From Brachybacterium timonense (GTDB lineage: Bacteria; Actinomycetota; Actinomycetes; Actinomycetales; Dermabacteraceae), in contig NZ_LT984895.1 in the NCBI RefSeq assembly GCF_900258505.1, positions 2,714,037-2,778,036 on the forward strand: a DNA stretch of 64,000 nt, written 5' to 3'. Below are positions 23,664 to 33,152 of the stretch, piece by piece. The notes under the pieces were generated by a model. That model did not search any database. It was not told the origin of the DNA and saw only the letters and a list, made by a program, of their open reading frames with translations. Position numbers and translations under genes: made by a program. Each line of letters starts with the position of its first letter. The first letter of the stretch is position 1.

Positions 23664-26204
23664 TCAGTCCTCAGCGTGGCTATCGTCCTCGGCGTCGTCC
23701 TTCGGGTCCTGCGCGGCTGCTGAGCTTTTCGCGCCCCGTCGGCGCGAGCGCCCGCCGCGGCCCTTCCGGCGTGGCGCATCCTCGACCGGCAGAAGCACCT
23801 CCTCGACGTCGTCGTCCTGCGCATCCCAGGTCATCGCGTCCAGGGTCTGCTCGGGCAGGGGCTCATCCCGACCTCCGAACAGCGGCTGGCTGAGGTCCTC
23901 CTGCCCGTCTTCGAGGTCCACCTCGGGAGCGGTCGCCGTGATCACCCAGAAGACGCTCGCGACGATCAGTGCCACCACGGCAATGCCCCAGCGCAGCGCC
24001 GGATCCACGTCCCCGCCCCATACGATCGCGGTCGCCGCCGGGGTGATGAGGGCAGCACCGAACGCCACGACAAGCAGAAGCGGCAGCGCCACGGCAGCGA
24101 CGCTCGACCGCAGAGCACCCACCAGCACCGCGGACGTGATCGCACCGGAATGCGCCCACGAGCCGGGGCCGCCGTAGCGGCCAGACGCGATGGAGGCGAC
24201 AGCGCCCTCGGTCGCAGCCGACCCCAGCAGCATCCACAGCCCCAATCCGCCTGCTGTTGCCGCTGCCCCCAGGACGAGTCCGGGCAGCGACGACGCGCCG
24301 AGCCCGAACCCGGCGGCGACGGGCAGCAGCACAGCCACGACCACCGGGGTGACGCTCGCGCGGCGCAGCCCGTCGAACACATCGCGCAGATCAGCGCTGT
24401 CCCGGCCCTCCAGGCGCGCTGAGCGCGACTCCACCACGGCCAGAGCACCCGCGCGGCGCACCGCATCGAGCAGTGAGGCGCCCACAAGCAGCACGGTCAC
24501 GGCACCGGTGAGCACACCGGCGATCACCGGCATCGCCATCGGTGTGAGGGCGTGCAGGGACCTGTCCTCCCAGACTGTGCCCGCGCGGGGCGCCAGCTGA
24601 ATGGTGGTGACGATCGGCGCGATCACCGCGGTCGCGGCGATCACCGCGGTCAGCAGCATGATGCCGCGCGGCCCCGGGGATGCCTGGGCGACGACCTCGC
24701 GCAGCTCCCGCGGCGTGCCGGGCCGATCCGCGATACTCGGCGCCATCAGCGCAGCAGCATGTCCGGCGAGCACCACGAGGGCACCGAGGCCGGCATGGGC
24801 GAGCAGTGTGGAGGCCAGTTCCGGCACCCCGGCGCTGAGAACGCTCAGCACCACCACGATCAGGGCCACCAGGGACAGCCCGCCAGCGGCCAGCAGCGCC
24901 GAGGACCCGAGCGCGGCGGCACCGCCGAGCGCTCCACCGGTGCGGCTTGTGCGGGCGGCGCGAAGCACGGTGCCGCCGCGCCGCTCAGCGATCGTGGCCA
25001 TCAGCATCACGGCGCCGAACGCGGCGAGTGCGCCCAGGCCCAGCGCCCCGCCGATCACCGCGGACGGGTTGATCGTGTGCAGGGTGATGACGTCGAGGAA
25101 CGCACCGGCGTCACGCGAATCGTCGGTCGCGCTGATCCACTGCCCCATGTCCTTCGCGGCTTCTTCGATCTGTCCGGTCATCTCTGCGCGCGGCAGCGGC
25201 TTCTCTCCGGCGATGGCCGGGTCCGTGAAGTTCGCTTGGCCAGCCTGGGCGAAGCGCAGCGCCTTGTACTGGGAGGGCAGCCACAGCACGGCGCACGCCA
25301 CCAGTGCGGCCGCACCGAGCATCGACGATACGACCCCGCCCAGAGTGAATGTGGCCGACTCGCGCCCCTCAGCGCCCACGTGCGGCACCACGGCGACGAT
25401 GGCGGCGGTCAGCCAGGCCACGCCCAGGGCAAGCAGCGGCACAAGCACGGCCTCCGCGGCGATGACCTGCACTCCCAGCAGCACGGCAGCTCCCGCGAGC
25501 GCGGTCACCAGTGCCACGAGGTCGGCACCCAGTGCGGCACCGCGGCGGAACAGTCGGGCACTGAGCTCAAGCGGCGCCCCGAGGATCGAGGTGTCGTCGG
25601 CGTCTTCATCGTTCTCGTCCACGCCGACGAGCAGCACGGCGGCGGCGCCGACGGCATCGAGCGGAGCCGCGGTGGCGCGCAGGGCGAGCGCGGAGAGGGC
25701 GGCGCCCGCGGCCATGGCCAGCAGGGCGATACCCGAGGCGGTCTGCAGGAACCAGATCACCACGACGATCGGCAGCACCGCCCAGGACAGTGCGCTCACC
25801 ACCGCGAGGGCACCGAGCCGCTGTGTGGCGCGCCCCCGTTCGGCGGCCTCGACGCCGAGCGCCGCCACCAGGATCATCATGCCGCGCCATGCGGCGAGGG
25901 GGGCCAGCAACAGCCCGGCCAGCAACATGCCCGAGCGCAGGATCCGATCGTCCGTCGAGCCGGGTACCAAGAAGAGCAGCGCCACGGCCGGGACCCCGAC
26001 CCACAGGATCACCGAGCCCGCGGATCCGAGCAGGGCGCCGAGGCGCCGCCCCAGCGCGGGGTCGACGCCGTCGGCGTTCTCATTGCGAGCCATGCGCTGC
26101 GGCACGATGAATCCAGCGACGATGCCTGCGAGGGACAGGACGCCGAGCACGAGCAGGATGATGGCGATGTCATCGCCCAGCCGGTAGTCAGTGATCAGAT
26201 CCAC
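23664..26204 (-). CDS. membrane-bound pyrophosphatase-like protein lacking catalytic motifs
   Basis: About 846 residues with some 15-16 membrane helices. The GTG at 26204 has GGAAG five bases upstream; an ATG at 26234 is the alternative. Several stretches align by eye with H+-translocating membrane pyrophosphatases (HppA). LDAVGAAAVLLVGVDEND (about 182-199) sits where the family has a DVGADLVGKVE-type motif. SLLDAVRRAGALAVVESRSA resembles the AVGRAA...MVEEVRRQF segment. GRYGGPGSWAH (675-685) corresponds to GNYGGKGSEAH. The substrate-binding DNVGDNVGD and GDPFKDT-type acidic motifs and the Lys of GNTTKA are absent. The C-terminal ~75 residues are an acidic/basic tail. I infer an intact pseudoenzyme; distant homology needs an HMM search. 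Confidence 0.65.
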   Translation of the reverse strand: MDLITDYRLGDDIAIILLVLGVLSLAGIVAGFIVPQRMARNENADGVDPALGRRLGALLGSAGSVILWVGVPAVALLFLVPGSTDDRILRSGMLLAGLLLAPLAAWRGMMILVAALGVEAAERGRATQRLGALAVVSALSWAVLPIVVVIWFLQTASGIALLAMAAGAALSALALRATAAPLDAVGAAAVLLVGVDENDEDADDTSILGAPLELSARLFRRGAALGADLVALVTALAGAAVLLGVQVIAAEAVLVPLLALGVAWLTAAIVAVVPHVGAEGRESATFTLGGVVSSMLGAAALVACAVLWLPSQYKALRFAQAGQANFTDPAIAGEKPLPRAEMTGQIEEAAKDMGQWISATDDSRDAGAFLDVITLHTINPSAVIGGALGLGALAAFGAVMLMATIAERRGGTVLRAARTSRTGGALGGAAALGSSALLAAGGLSLVALIVVVLSVLSAGVPELASTLLAHAGLGALVVLAGHAAALMAPSIADRPGTPRELREVVAQASPGPRGIMLLTAVIAATAVIAPIVTTIQLAPRAGTVWEDRSLHALTPMAMPVIAGVLTGAVTVLLVGASLLDAVRRAGALAVVESRSARLEGRDSADLRDVFDGLRRASVTPVVVAVLLPVAAGFGLGASSLPGLVLGAAATAGGLGLWMLLGSAATEGAVASIASGRYGGPGSWAHSGAITSAVLVGALRSSVAAVALPLLLVVAFGAALITPAATAIVWGGDVDPALRWGIAVVALIVASVFWVITATAPEVDLEDGQEDLSQPLFGGRDEPLPEQTLDAMTWDAQDDDVEEVLLPVEDAPRRKGRGGRSRRRGAKSSAAAQDPKDDAEDDSHAED

Positions 26205-26364
26205 GGTCTCTTCCCATGGTGAGATGGCTGGCACGAGGGCCAGAAGGTCAGAATGACGGGCACAGAGCCAGGGGTCACGATGGCTGGCGCGCGGCCTGAG
26301 GTCAAGCGTGGCCGCGCTGGCTCACGGGGCTCGCGAGCTCGCACCGGCGCCTGGCCCGCTGGTC

Positions 26365-28284
26365 TCAGGACAGCAGGGACAGGTCCAGCGCGGTGGGGGC
26401 TCCGTCGACGATGCGGATCGGCACACCCCAGTCCTGCTGATGCATGTGGCAGGCGGGGAACTCGACCGACGGGTCCGCGTCGCACGAGGCGGCGCGGGCA
26501 CTGACGTGCAGCACACCCTCGGTGTGCGCGGGATCCAGGTGCACGGTGCGTTCGAGCGCGGTATCGGTGCCGCCGCCGTCGCGGATCATGCCGGACGGGG
26601 TGGTGGAGATCGTCACCTGGGTGGAGGGGCCGAGCGAGTCGTCGAGCTTGTGTCCCTCCGGCGGGGTGAACAGCACACGGACGGTCAATGGGCCGCGGCC
26701 GATCTCGGTGACGGGGCGTTCTGAGCGCAGGGAGCCTTCGTCGATGCGACGCTCTGCAGCCTTCGCCACAGGCACCCAGGTGACCCGGTGCCTGCCGGAC
26801 TCGACGACGAGCAGCTGCCCGATGCCGTCGATCGGTGGGCCGATGGTCGCGTCGGAGGGTTCGGCGAGATCTGTCGCGACGGTGACAACGTCGGCCTGTC
26901 CGTTCTCGCCGTGTTCGTCGATCAGGCGGATCGCCCCGTTGTATGTATCGGCCACAGCGATGCGTCCATCCGGCAAGGCGGTCACACCCAGGGGATGCTG
27001 GAGGCGGGCTGTTTCGGCGGGGCCGTCGACGTGACCGAAGTCGAACAGGCCGGTACCCACCAGGGTGGTGACCTGCATGGCCGACGGATCAATCACGCGC
27101 ACAGCGGAGGTCTCCGAATCCGCGACGACAAGGCGGCCGTCCTCGAGTTCGTCGATACCGGAGGGCTGCGCCCACCAGGAGCGCACCAGTGGACCGTCCA
27201 CGAGGCCCTCCTGTGTGGTGCCCGCGAGAACGGCGAGAGTCCGACCCGCCGGGTCAAAGGTCCAGATCTGATGGATCCCGGCCATGGTGATGACGGCACA
27301 GTTCAGGGCATGCGACCAGGTGAGGTCCCACGGGGTGGAGAGGTCGAAGCCCAGCGGATCACCGCCGCCGACGGGAAGCGGCGCGCCCTGCATCCACTGG
27401 GCGCCCGAGCCCGCAACGGTGGTGACCTCGGTGGCGGTGCGTGCACGCAGCAGACGGTCACGCCCGATTCGTACACCGCGTAGGCGATGGTTCGCGGTAT
27501 CAGCGACGAGCAGGTCGTAGCCGACGGCGTCGGCGACCTCCGCGGGCAGGGCGAGCAGGCCGTTGGGTTCGGCGAACTGCGCCTCGGCGCCATCGCCGTC
27601 GGCATGGCCCCGCTGCCCCGCACCGATCACCTCATCAACGGTCACCGCGTCGTGCTCGAACACGACCAGACGGTGGTGGCCGGGGTCTGAGACGACGAGT
27701 CGGCCGTCCGGCAGCACAACGGCTTTGGAGGGGAAGCTCAGCGTGGAGGTGGGCTGCTCCTCGAGGACGGTCGGGGCGTCGCCACGCCGCAGGGAGCCGT
27801 CAGCCTCGGCTTCGGCCACCAGTCGGCCGACGAGCGCGTCGAGATTCGCAGCATGGCCCTCACCGGAGAGGCTGCCGGCGATACGGCCGTGCGTATCGAT
27901 CACGATCAGGGTGGGCCAGGCGCGCGCGCCGTACTCACTCCAGGTGGACAGCTGTGGATCATCGAGCACCGGGTGGGTCACGCCGTAGCGGCCGATGTTC
28001 GCGGCGAGCGCTTCGGGGTCCTTCTCGAACTCGAACTTCGGGGAATGCACGCCGATGACCACAAGCTCCTGGGAGTACTTCTCCTCGAGCGGTCGCAGCT
28101 CATCGAGCACATGCAGGCAGTTCACGCAGCAGAACGTCCAGAAATCCAACAGCACGATCTTGCCGCGCAGATCCTCGAGCCGCAGGTCGGCTCCGCCGGT
28201 GTTGAACCAGCCGCGGCCACGCAGCTCCGAGGCGCGGGGGCGGTCGTTCCAGGGTGCGGCGGTGTCGTGTTCGGCGGCAGTCAT
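26365..28284 (-). CDS. thioredoxin-domain/NHL-repeat protein (NHLRC2-like)
   Basis: A 639-residue protein starting at the ATG at 28284. Residues about 20-170 form a thioredoxin/TlpA fold with a redox pair C53-V-N-C56 in FWTFCCVNCLHVLDEL. From about 200 to 510 there is an NHL-type six-bladed propeller (repeats such as LPDGRLVVSDPGHHRLVVFE and LPDGRIAVADTYNGAIRLID). A C-terminal beta-rich domain carries extra Cys (SCDADPSVEFPACHMHQQDW). There is no signal peptide, so it is cytosolic. This architecture matches NHLRC2-like proteins, whose biochemical function in bacteria is unsettled. It is on the same strand as, and 160 bp upstream of, the pyrophosphatase-like gene. Confidence 0.88.
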   Translation of the reverse strand: MTAAEHDTAAPWNDRPRASELRGRGWFNTGGADLRLEDLRGKIVLLDFWTFCCVNCLHVLDELRPLEEKYSQELVVIGVHSPKFEFEKDPEALAANIGRYGVTHPVLDDPQLSTWSEYGARAWPTLIVIDTHGRIAGSLSGEGHAANLDALVGRLVAEAEADGSLRRGDAPTVLEEQPTSTLSFPSKAVVLPDGRLVVSDPGHHRLVVFEHDAVTVDEVIGAGQRGHADGDGAEAQFAEPNGLLALPAEVADAVGYDLLVADTANHRLRGVRIGRDRLLRARTATEVTTVAGSGAQWMQGAPLPVGGGDPLGFDLSTPWDLTWSHALNCAVITMAGIHQIWTFDPAGRTLAVLAGTTQEGLVDGPLVRSWWAQPSGIDELEDGRLVVADSETSAVRVIDPSAMQVTTLVGTGLFDFGHVDGPAETARLQHPLGVTALPDGRIAVADTYNGAIRLIDEHGENGQADVVTVATDLAEPSDATIGPPIDGIGQLLVVESGRHRVTWVPVAKAAERRIDEGSLRSERPVTEIGRGPLTVRVLFTPPEGHKLDDSLGPSTQVTISTTPSGMIRDGGGTDTALERTVHLDPAHTEGVLHVSARAASCDADPSVEFPACHMHQQDWGVPIRIVDGAPTALDLSLLS

Positions 28285-28386
28285 AAGGTCAGTCAACACC
28301 GCCGGGGCGGGAGGGGCCAAACACCGCGACACAGAACGCACCACGCGCAGGGCCCGACTATGGTGCAGCCACCGCGGGAATCGCAG

Positions 28387-29091
28387 TCACCAGGTGCTGA
28401 TCCATTCGTGCAGAGCCGGGTCCTCGAGGCTGTCGATCACGAGGTCCGCCTCGGGCGCTGGATCACCGGGGGCGGGCACGGCGATCAGCCGCAACCCTGC
28501 GTCGCGAGCGGCACGCGCACCGGTGGCGGAGTCCTCGAAGGCGAGCGCGTCACGGGGGTCGACGCCCAGGGCGCGCGCTGCTGCGGCATACATGTCCGGA
28601 GCGGGCTTGGGTCGCTCGACGGTGTCGGATGCCTGCAGCACGGTGATGTGCTCACGCAGCCCACCCACCGTGAGTTTGTGCTCCAGCGCCGTGAGCCACG
28701 AGTTGGAGGCGCAGCCAACGCCCACGCGCTCAGCGACCGCGCGAAGTGTCGTCAATGCTCCTGGCATGGTGCGCACGCCGTCTGTGAGCAGCTCATCGAA
28801 CACCTCGTGGAGCCGACGGTCCACGATCTGCACGTCCGTGCCGGAGCGTTCGGCGAACAGGGCGGCGGCGGTCTCCAGAGCGGAGCCGTGCAAGGCTCGG
28901 CGGTCGTCGTCCCTGATGCGGGCACCGACCTCTTGGATCACACGCCGCTGCGTCTCCTCCCACACCGACTCGGTGTCCAGCAGCAGACCGTCGCAGTCGA
29001 AGACGACGGCGCGCGGCGTCCAGTCCCCGAACGCTGCGGCGATCCGTGAGGCGGTGCTGTTGCTGCCGGGATCGCGTTGCGGCTGCGTCAT
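28387..29091 (-). CDS. HAD-superfamily phosphatase, beta-phosphoglucomutase-like (copy 1)
   Basis: A 234-residue protein. Motif I is DCDGLLLDTE near residue 34 (nucleophile and acid/base Asp pair). Motif II is SNSWLTALE. The conserved KPAPDMYAAAARALGVDPRD gives the motif III Lys, and LAFEDSATGARAARDAGLRL gives motif IV. This is the subclass I pattern of phosphosugar phosphatases and beta-PGM. It overlaps the next HAD gene by four bases (ATGA), so the two are co-translated, and they resemble each other along their whole length. The substrate is not identifiable. Confidence 0.88.
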   Translation of the reverse strand: MTQPQRDPGSNSTASRIAAAFGDWTPRAVVFDCDGLLLDTESVWEETQRRVIQEVGARIRDDDRRALHGSALETAAALFAERSGTDVQIVDRRLHEVFDELLTDGVRTMPGALTTLRAVAERVGVGCASNSWLTALEHKLTVGGLREHITVLQASDTVERPKPAPDMYAAAARALGVDPRDALAFEDSATGARAARDAGLRLIAVPAPGDPAPEADLVIDSLEDPALHEWISTW

Positions 29092-29816
29092 CGGGTGCGG
29101 GTCCAGCTCTCGACCCAGCGGTGCAGCTCGGGGTCGGTGAGGTCCGTCAGGCGGTGATGCGAGCGCGGGTCCTGACCGGGAATGACGGGCACGGAGATCA
29201 GCTGGAGTCCTGCGGCCAGAGCGGATTCCGCTCCTGTTTCAGAGTCTTCGATCGCCAGGCAGTCGGCGGGGTCGGCGCCGAGCAGCTCGGCGCCACGCCG
29301 ATACATGTCGGGGGCGGGTTTGGGCTGTGCGACGTCCTCGATCGCAACGGTGTGGTCTGCCACGTCGTCGATGCCGAGGGAATGGACCTTCTTGTCGAGC
29401 AGGTCGCGGGGTGAGTTGGAGGCGATGGCAACGGGCTTGCGCTCGGCGATCGCGCGGAGGATCTCCAGGGCGCCGGGCAGCGGGGTGAGCGGGCGGTCGA
29501 GATCGGCGCGGTGCTGGGCGAGCAGCTCGCCGACGACGACCTCCGGGTCCTTACCGACGATCCGTGCGATCGCGGCGACGACGGTCTGGGCGCTGCGGCC
29601 GGTGATCTCGCGGCGGGTGTGCTCATCGATGGTGGCGCCATGGGACTGCAGGTAGGTGTCCTGTGCCTGAACCCATTGCTGTTCGGTGTCCACCAGGGTG
29701 CCGTCGAGGTCGACGACGACAGCGGCGGGCTCCCAGCTCGGCGGCCAAGGTGTCAGTTTCGAGGCGGTGGGCAGGTGATCGCGTGACGGGGTGGGATCCG
29801 TGATGGTCTCGCTCAT
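29088..29816 (-). CDS. HAD-superfamily phosphatase, beta-phosphoglucomutase-like (copy 2)
   Basis: A 242-residue protein from the ATG at 29816. It has all HAD motifs: DLDGTLVDTEQQWVQAQDTY, SNSPRDLLDKK, KPAPDMYRRGAELLGADPAD and LAIEDSETGAESALAAGLQL. It is a clear paralogue of the downstream HAD gene, and the two are adjacent and overlapping, so they probably arose by tandem duplication and have diverged. Likely a cytosolic phosphosugar or nucleotide phosphatase; the substrate is unknown. Confidence 0.88.
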   Translation of the reverse strand: MSETITDPTPSRDHLPTASKLTPWPPSWEPAAVVVDLDGTLVDTEQQWVQAQDTYLQSHGATIDEHTRREITGRSAQTVVAAIARIVGKDPEVVVGELLAQHRADLDRPLTPLPGALEILRAIAERKPVAIASNSPRDLLDKKVHSLGIDDVADHTVAIEDVAQPKPAPDMYRRGAELLGADPADCLAIEDSETGAESALAAGLQLISVPVIPGQDPRSHHRLTDLTDPELHRWVESWTRTR

Positions 29817-29855
29817 GATGGCTCCAGCGTAGCCACGCCGTGTCCTGCCCTGCAG

Positions 29856-29902
29856 CACGCCGCGTCGGTGCCCCGCGGAGGTCGAGGCGCCGACGCGGCG
29901 TG
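29856..29902 (-). terminator. terminator of metY
   Basis: CACGCCGCGTCGG (29856-29868) and CCGACGCGGCGTG (29890-29902) make a perfect 13-bp stem just after the metY stop codon and before the HAD genes. There is no U-run. Confidence 0.65.
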
Positions 29903-29925
29903 TCGGGTGGGCCGGCGGACGCTGC

Positions 29926-31209
29926 TCAGGCAGCGGCGGCGAGGCCCTTCTCCAGATCGGCGAGGATGTCGTCGATGTGTTCAAGGCCAACGCTCAGGCG
30001 CACGAAGCCCGGCCCGGCGCCCGCCGCCACCAGCTCGTCGGCGGTGAGCTGGGAGTGGGTGGTGGAGGCGGGGTGGATCACGAGGCTGCGCACGTCACCG
30101 ATATTCGCCACGTGCGAGTGCAGCTCGAGTGCTTCGACGAACTTCTTGCCGGCGTCGATGCCGCCGGGCAGCTCGAAGCCGAGCACGCTGCCGGCTCCGC
30201 GCGGGAGGTAGGTGTCGGCCAGCTGCTTGTACGGGGAGGAGCTGAGCGATGCCCAGGTGACCGAGGCGACGCGCTCGTCGGCTTCGAGGAACTCGGCGAC
30301 GGCACGCGCGTTGTCGACGTGCCGCTCGATGCGCAGCGGGAGGGTCTCCAGGCCCTGGCCGATGAGGAAGGCGTTGAACGGGGAGATCGCCGGCCCCAGG
30401 TCACGCAGCAGGTTGGTGCGGGCGCGGGTGGCGAACGGCGCCGGGACCTGCGTGAACACGAGACCGTTGTAGGACTCGTCAGGCTGGGTGAACTGCGGGA
30501 ACTTCTCGGGATGGGCGGAGAAGTCGAAGCTGTCACCGTCGACGATCACACCGGCGATGGAGGTGCCGTGCCCGCCGAGGAATTTGGTGGCGGAGTGCAC
30601 CACGACGTCGGCGCCGTGTTCGAGTGGACGCAGCAGGTAGGGGGTGGCGATCGTGTTGTCGACGATCAGTGGCACACCGACCTCGTGGGCGACATCGGCG
30701 ATGCGGCGGATGTCGAGGATGTCGTGCTTGGGGTTGGGGATGGTCTCGCCGAAGAACGCACGGGTGGTGTCGTCGGCGGCGGCGCGCCAGGACTCGGGGT
30801 CGGCGGGGTTCTCAACCCAGCGCGGGGTGATCCCGACTGTCGAGAGGGTGTGCTTGAACAGGTTGAAGGTGCCGCCGTACAGGCTCGGGGAGACCACGAC
30901 GGAGTCGCCGGCACCGGCCACGTTGAGGATCGCGAGAGTGATGGCGGCCTGCCCGGAGGCGAGTAGCAGACCTGCCGCCCCGCCTTCGAGGGCCGCGATC
31001 CGGGACTCCACGGTGGACTGCGTGGGGTTCGTGATGCGGGTGTAGATGTTCCCCGCCTCGGTGAGGGCGAAGCGGTCGGCTGCCGACTGCGTGGAGGGGA
31101 AGGCGAAGCTGGTGGTCTGGTGGATCGGCAGGGCCAGCGATCCGGCGGCCGGGTCAGGCTCCTGGCCGGCGTGGATCGCGAGGGTCTCGAAATGCTGCGG
31201 GGTGGTCAT
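29926..31209 (-). CDS. metY: O-acetylhomoserine sulfhydrylase (PLP-dependent)
   Basis: A 427-residue Cys/Met-metabolism PLP enzyme that makes homocysteine (or methionine) from O-acetylhomoserine and sulfide or methanethiol. It begins [20 protein letters not shown] and has the [20 protein letters not shown] block. The PLP Lys is K209 in [11 protein letters not shown], and a [13 protein letters not shown] end is typical of the family. The length fits MetY rather than the shorter MetB/MetZ. It is monocistronic, with about 170 bases of upstream DNA that may hold a leader (see findings). Confidence 0.93.
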   Translation of the reverse strand: MTTPQHFETLAIHAGQEPDPAAGSLALPIHQTTSFAFPSTQSAADRFALTEAGNIYTRITNPTQSTVESRIAALEGGAAGLLLASGQAAITLAILNVAGAGDSVVVSPSLYGGTFNLFKHTLSTVGITPRWVENPADPESWRAAADDTTRAFFGETIPNPKHDILDIRRIADVAHEVGVPLIVDNTIATPYLLRPLEHGADVVVHSATKFLGGHGTSIAGVIVDGDSFDFSAHPEKFPQFTQPDESYNGLVFTQVPAPFATRARTNLLRDLGPAISPFNAFLIGQGLETLPLRIERHVDNARAVAEFLEADERVASVTWASLSSSPYKQLADTYLPRGAGSVLGFELPGGIDAGKKFVEALELHSHVANIGDVRSLVIHPASTTHSQLTADELVAAGAGPGFVRLSVGLEHIDDILADLEKGLAAAA

Positions 31210-31379
31210 GGCATCCTCCGGGTCGGCGGTCTGAGTTCGGACCGACAGCGGCCGGTCACCGCCCGGTGGGCGCTCGGCCGGGGCGGTGATGCCACTGTTG
31301 CCGACGGGCCCGCGATGCGGGGAGCTTCATGAACGACTATGACCGCCGACGGCGTCATCCACCGTGGGCGGCGGCCTCA

Positions 31380-33062
31380 TCATTCGTCCGGGCTGACCTC
31401 CTCCTGCATGGGGGCGAGCGCGAGGGTACGCCCCGTCCAGCGGCGTCGGAGCCACCTGTCGTGAGAGGCGATCAGGACCGTGCCGGGCCAGTCGGCGAGT
31501 GCCGCCTCGAGCCGGGTCGCGGTGACCAGGGCCAGATGGTTCGTGGGTTCGTCGAGAACAAGAAGGTCGGGTGGGTCGAGCAGGATCGCGGCGAGCATGA
31601 CGCGGCGCAGCTGTCCACGGGACAGAACGGTCAGCGGCCGGGTCAGGTCACGCGGGTGCACGAGCCCGAACAGCTCGGGCACCGCTGCCTCGTCCTCGAT
31701 ACCGGTGGCGCGGCGCAGATGCTCGCCGACGGTGATGTCCGCTGGAGCCTCGTCGTCCTGCAGCAGGTGGCCGATGCGCAGGTTCGCGGGGCGGTTCACG
31801 GTGCCGCTGCTCGGCTCGAGTCGTCCCACGAGCACATCGAGCAGGGTCGACTTGCCGCTGCCGTTCACGCCAGTGACCAGCAGATGCTCGCCGTTGGTGA
31901 GCGCAAGGGAGGTGGGGGCGAGACGCCCGTCAACGCCAACCTCGACGGCTGAGATCAGCACCTGGCCCGTGCCCTTGCGCGGCGCCGCGGGCATAGCGGT
32001 GAAGTGCAGGTCGGCCGGGGGCTTGCGGATCTGTTCGCGTTCGAGCCGTTCGAGGCGCTGTGTCGCCTCCCGAACGCTGCGGGCGACACGCACGGCGGCC
32101 TTGTCGGAGTAGAACTTGCGGGCCCCGCGGATCTCGGAGTGCTTCTCCGAGATCCTCCCCTGCCGGTGCGCGGCAACCTCGATCGCCCGCAGCTCGTTCA
32201 GCTCGTCCTGCTCCCGCGCGAACTGCTGCTCCCAGCGGTCGCGCTCGTCGAAGCGGGCCATCAGGTAGTCGGAGAAGGTGCCGGTGTAGGCGCGGGCACC
32301 GCCCGGCTCGCGGTGCAGAGGGGTGGGTGCCGGGTCGAGGTCGATCTGGGCAAGGGTCGCCTCGTCGAGGAAGGCACGGTCGTGACTGGCCAGCAGCACG
32401 GGGCCGGGATGCTCGGCGAGCAGCCGAGCGAGGAAGGCAGCGCCGGCGTCGTCGAGATGGTTGGTGGGCTCGTCGAGCAGCGGCGTGGGGGGGCGGGAGA
32501 TCAGCAGGTGGGCGAGGGCGGGGCGGGCGCGCTGCCCGCCGCTGATCTCGCCGAGGATGCGCTCGCGGGGCAGGTCCGCGAGGGCAAGCCCGGCCAAGAC
32601 CTCCTCGGCGCGGTGCTCGGCCGTCCAGACGTCGGCGAGGGTGGCCTCCTCCAGGAGTTCGTCGTAGCGGCGGGCGGCCTGCGGGTCCTCCGGGGCGTCG
32701 GCGAGGGCCTCTGCGGCGGCGGCCAGCTCGGCCTCGAGCCGACGGGCCCGGGACAGGGCGTCCTCGAGCAGTCGCTGGAGGGTCCAGTCGGCGGGGCGCG
32801 GCAGCTCCTGGTGGAGGAGGCCGACGGGGCCCGGCAGGTCGAGCGTGCCGCCGTCGGCCTCGAGCTCGCCAGCGAGGATGCGCAGCAGGGTGGTCTTGCC
32901 GCAGCCGTTCTCGCCGAGCAGTCCGGTCGGCCGGCCGGCGGGGACCACGAGGGAGACGTCGGTGAGGACGCGACGATCCGGGTAGGAGAAGGAGACGCCG
33001 TCGGCGCGCAGATGCAGGTGGGCGGCCGCGGTCGAGGCGTGGGAGGTGGCAGTGGCGGTCAT
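31380..33062 (-). CDS. antibiotic-resistance-type ABC-F ATPase
   Basis: A 560-residue protein with two ABC domains and no membrane helices. Domain 1 has Walker A GENGCGKTT, signature SGGQR and LLDEPTNHLDD. A long charged linker lies at about residues 270-340 (FDERDRWEQQFAREQDELNE), the arm that reaches into the ribosome. Domain 2 has GVNGSGKST, the variant signature SRGQLRR and LVLDEPTNHL followed by ASHDRWLRRRWTGRTL. This resembles the actinomycete CarA/OleB/TlrC group, which rescues ribosomes from macrolides, lincosamides and similar drugs. Resistance here is inference. The short MWN reading frame upstream (33153-33164) may be a regulatory leader. Confidence 0.85.
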   Translation of the reverse strand: MTATATSHASTAAAHLHLRADGVSFSYPDRRVLTDVSLVVPAGRPTGLLGENGCGKTTLLRILAGELEADGGTLDLPGPVGLLHQELPRPADWTLQRLLEDALSRARRLEAELAAAAEALADAPEDPQAARRYDELLEEATLADVWTAEHRAEEVLAGLALADLPRERILGEISGGQRARPALAHLLISRPPTPLLDEPTNHLDDAGAAFLARLLAEHPGPVLLASHDRAFLDEATLAQIDLDPAPTPLHREPGGARAYTGTFSDYLMARFDERDRWEQQFAREQDELNELRAIEVAAHRQGRISEKHSEIRGARKFYSDKAAVRVARSVREATQRLERLEREQIRKPPADLHFTAMPAAPRKGTGQVLISAVEVGVDGRLAPTSLALTNGEHLLVTGVNGSGKSTLLDVLVGRLEPSSGTVNRPANLRIGHLLQDDEAPADITVGEHLRRATGIEDEAAVPELFGLVHPRDLTRPLTVLSRGQLRRVMLAAILLDPPDLLVLDEPTNHLALVTATRLEAALADWPGTVLIASHDRWLRRRWTGRTLALAPMQEEVSPDE

Positions 33063-33152
33063 CGATCAGCTCCGGGAGTGTGCGTGGGGCCGCGCCGGGG
33101 CCTCGGAGTAGGGCTCGACGAGGCGCGGGCGCAGGCAGGGCGACGGGGCCGA

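Noticed and set aside
31210-31379. SAM-I or SAM-IV riboswitch ahead of metY
   Set aside because: The conserved cores could not be matched by eye, so it is kept only as an open question in the findings.
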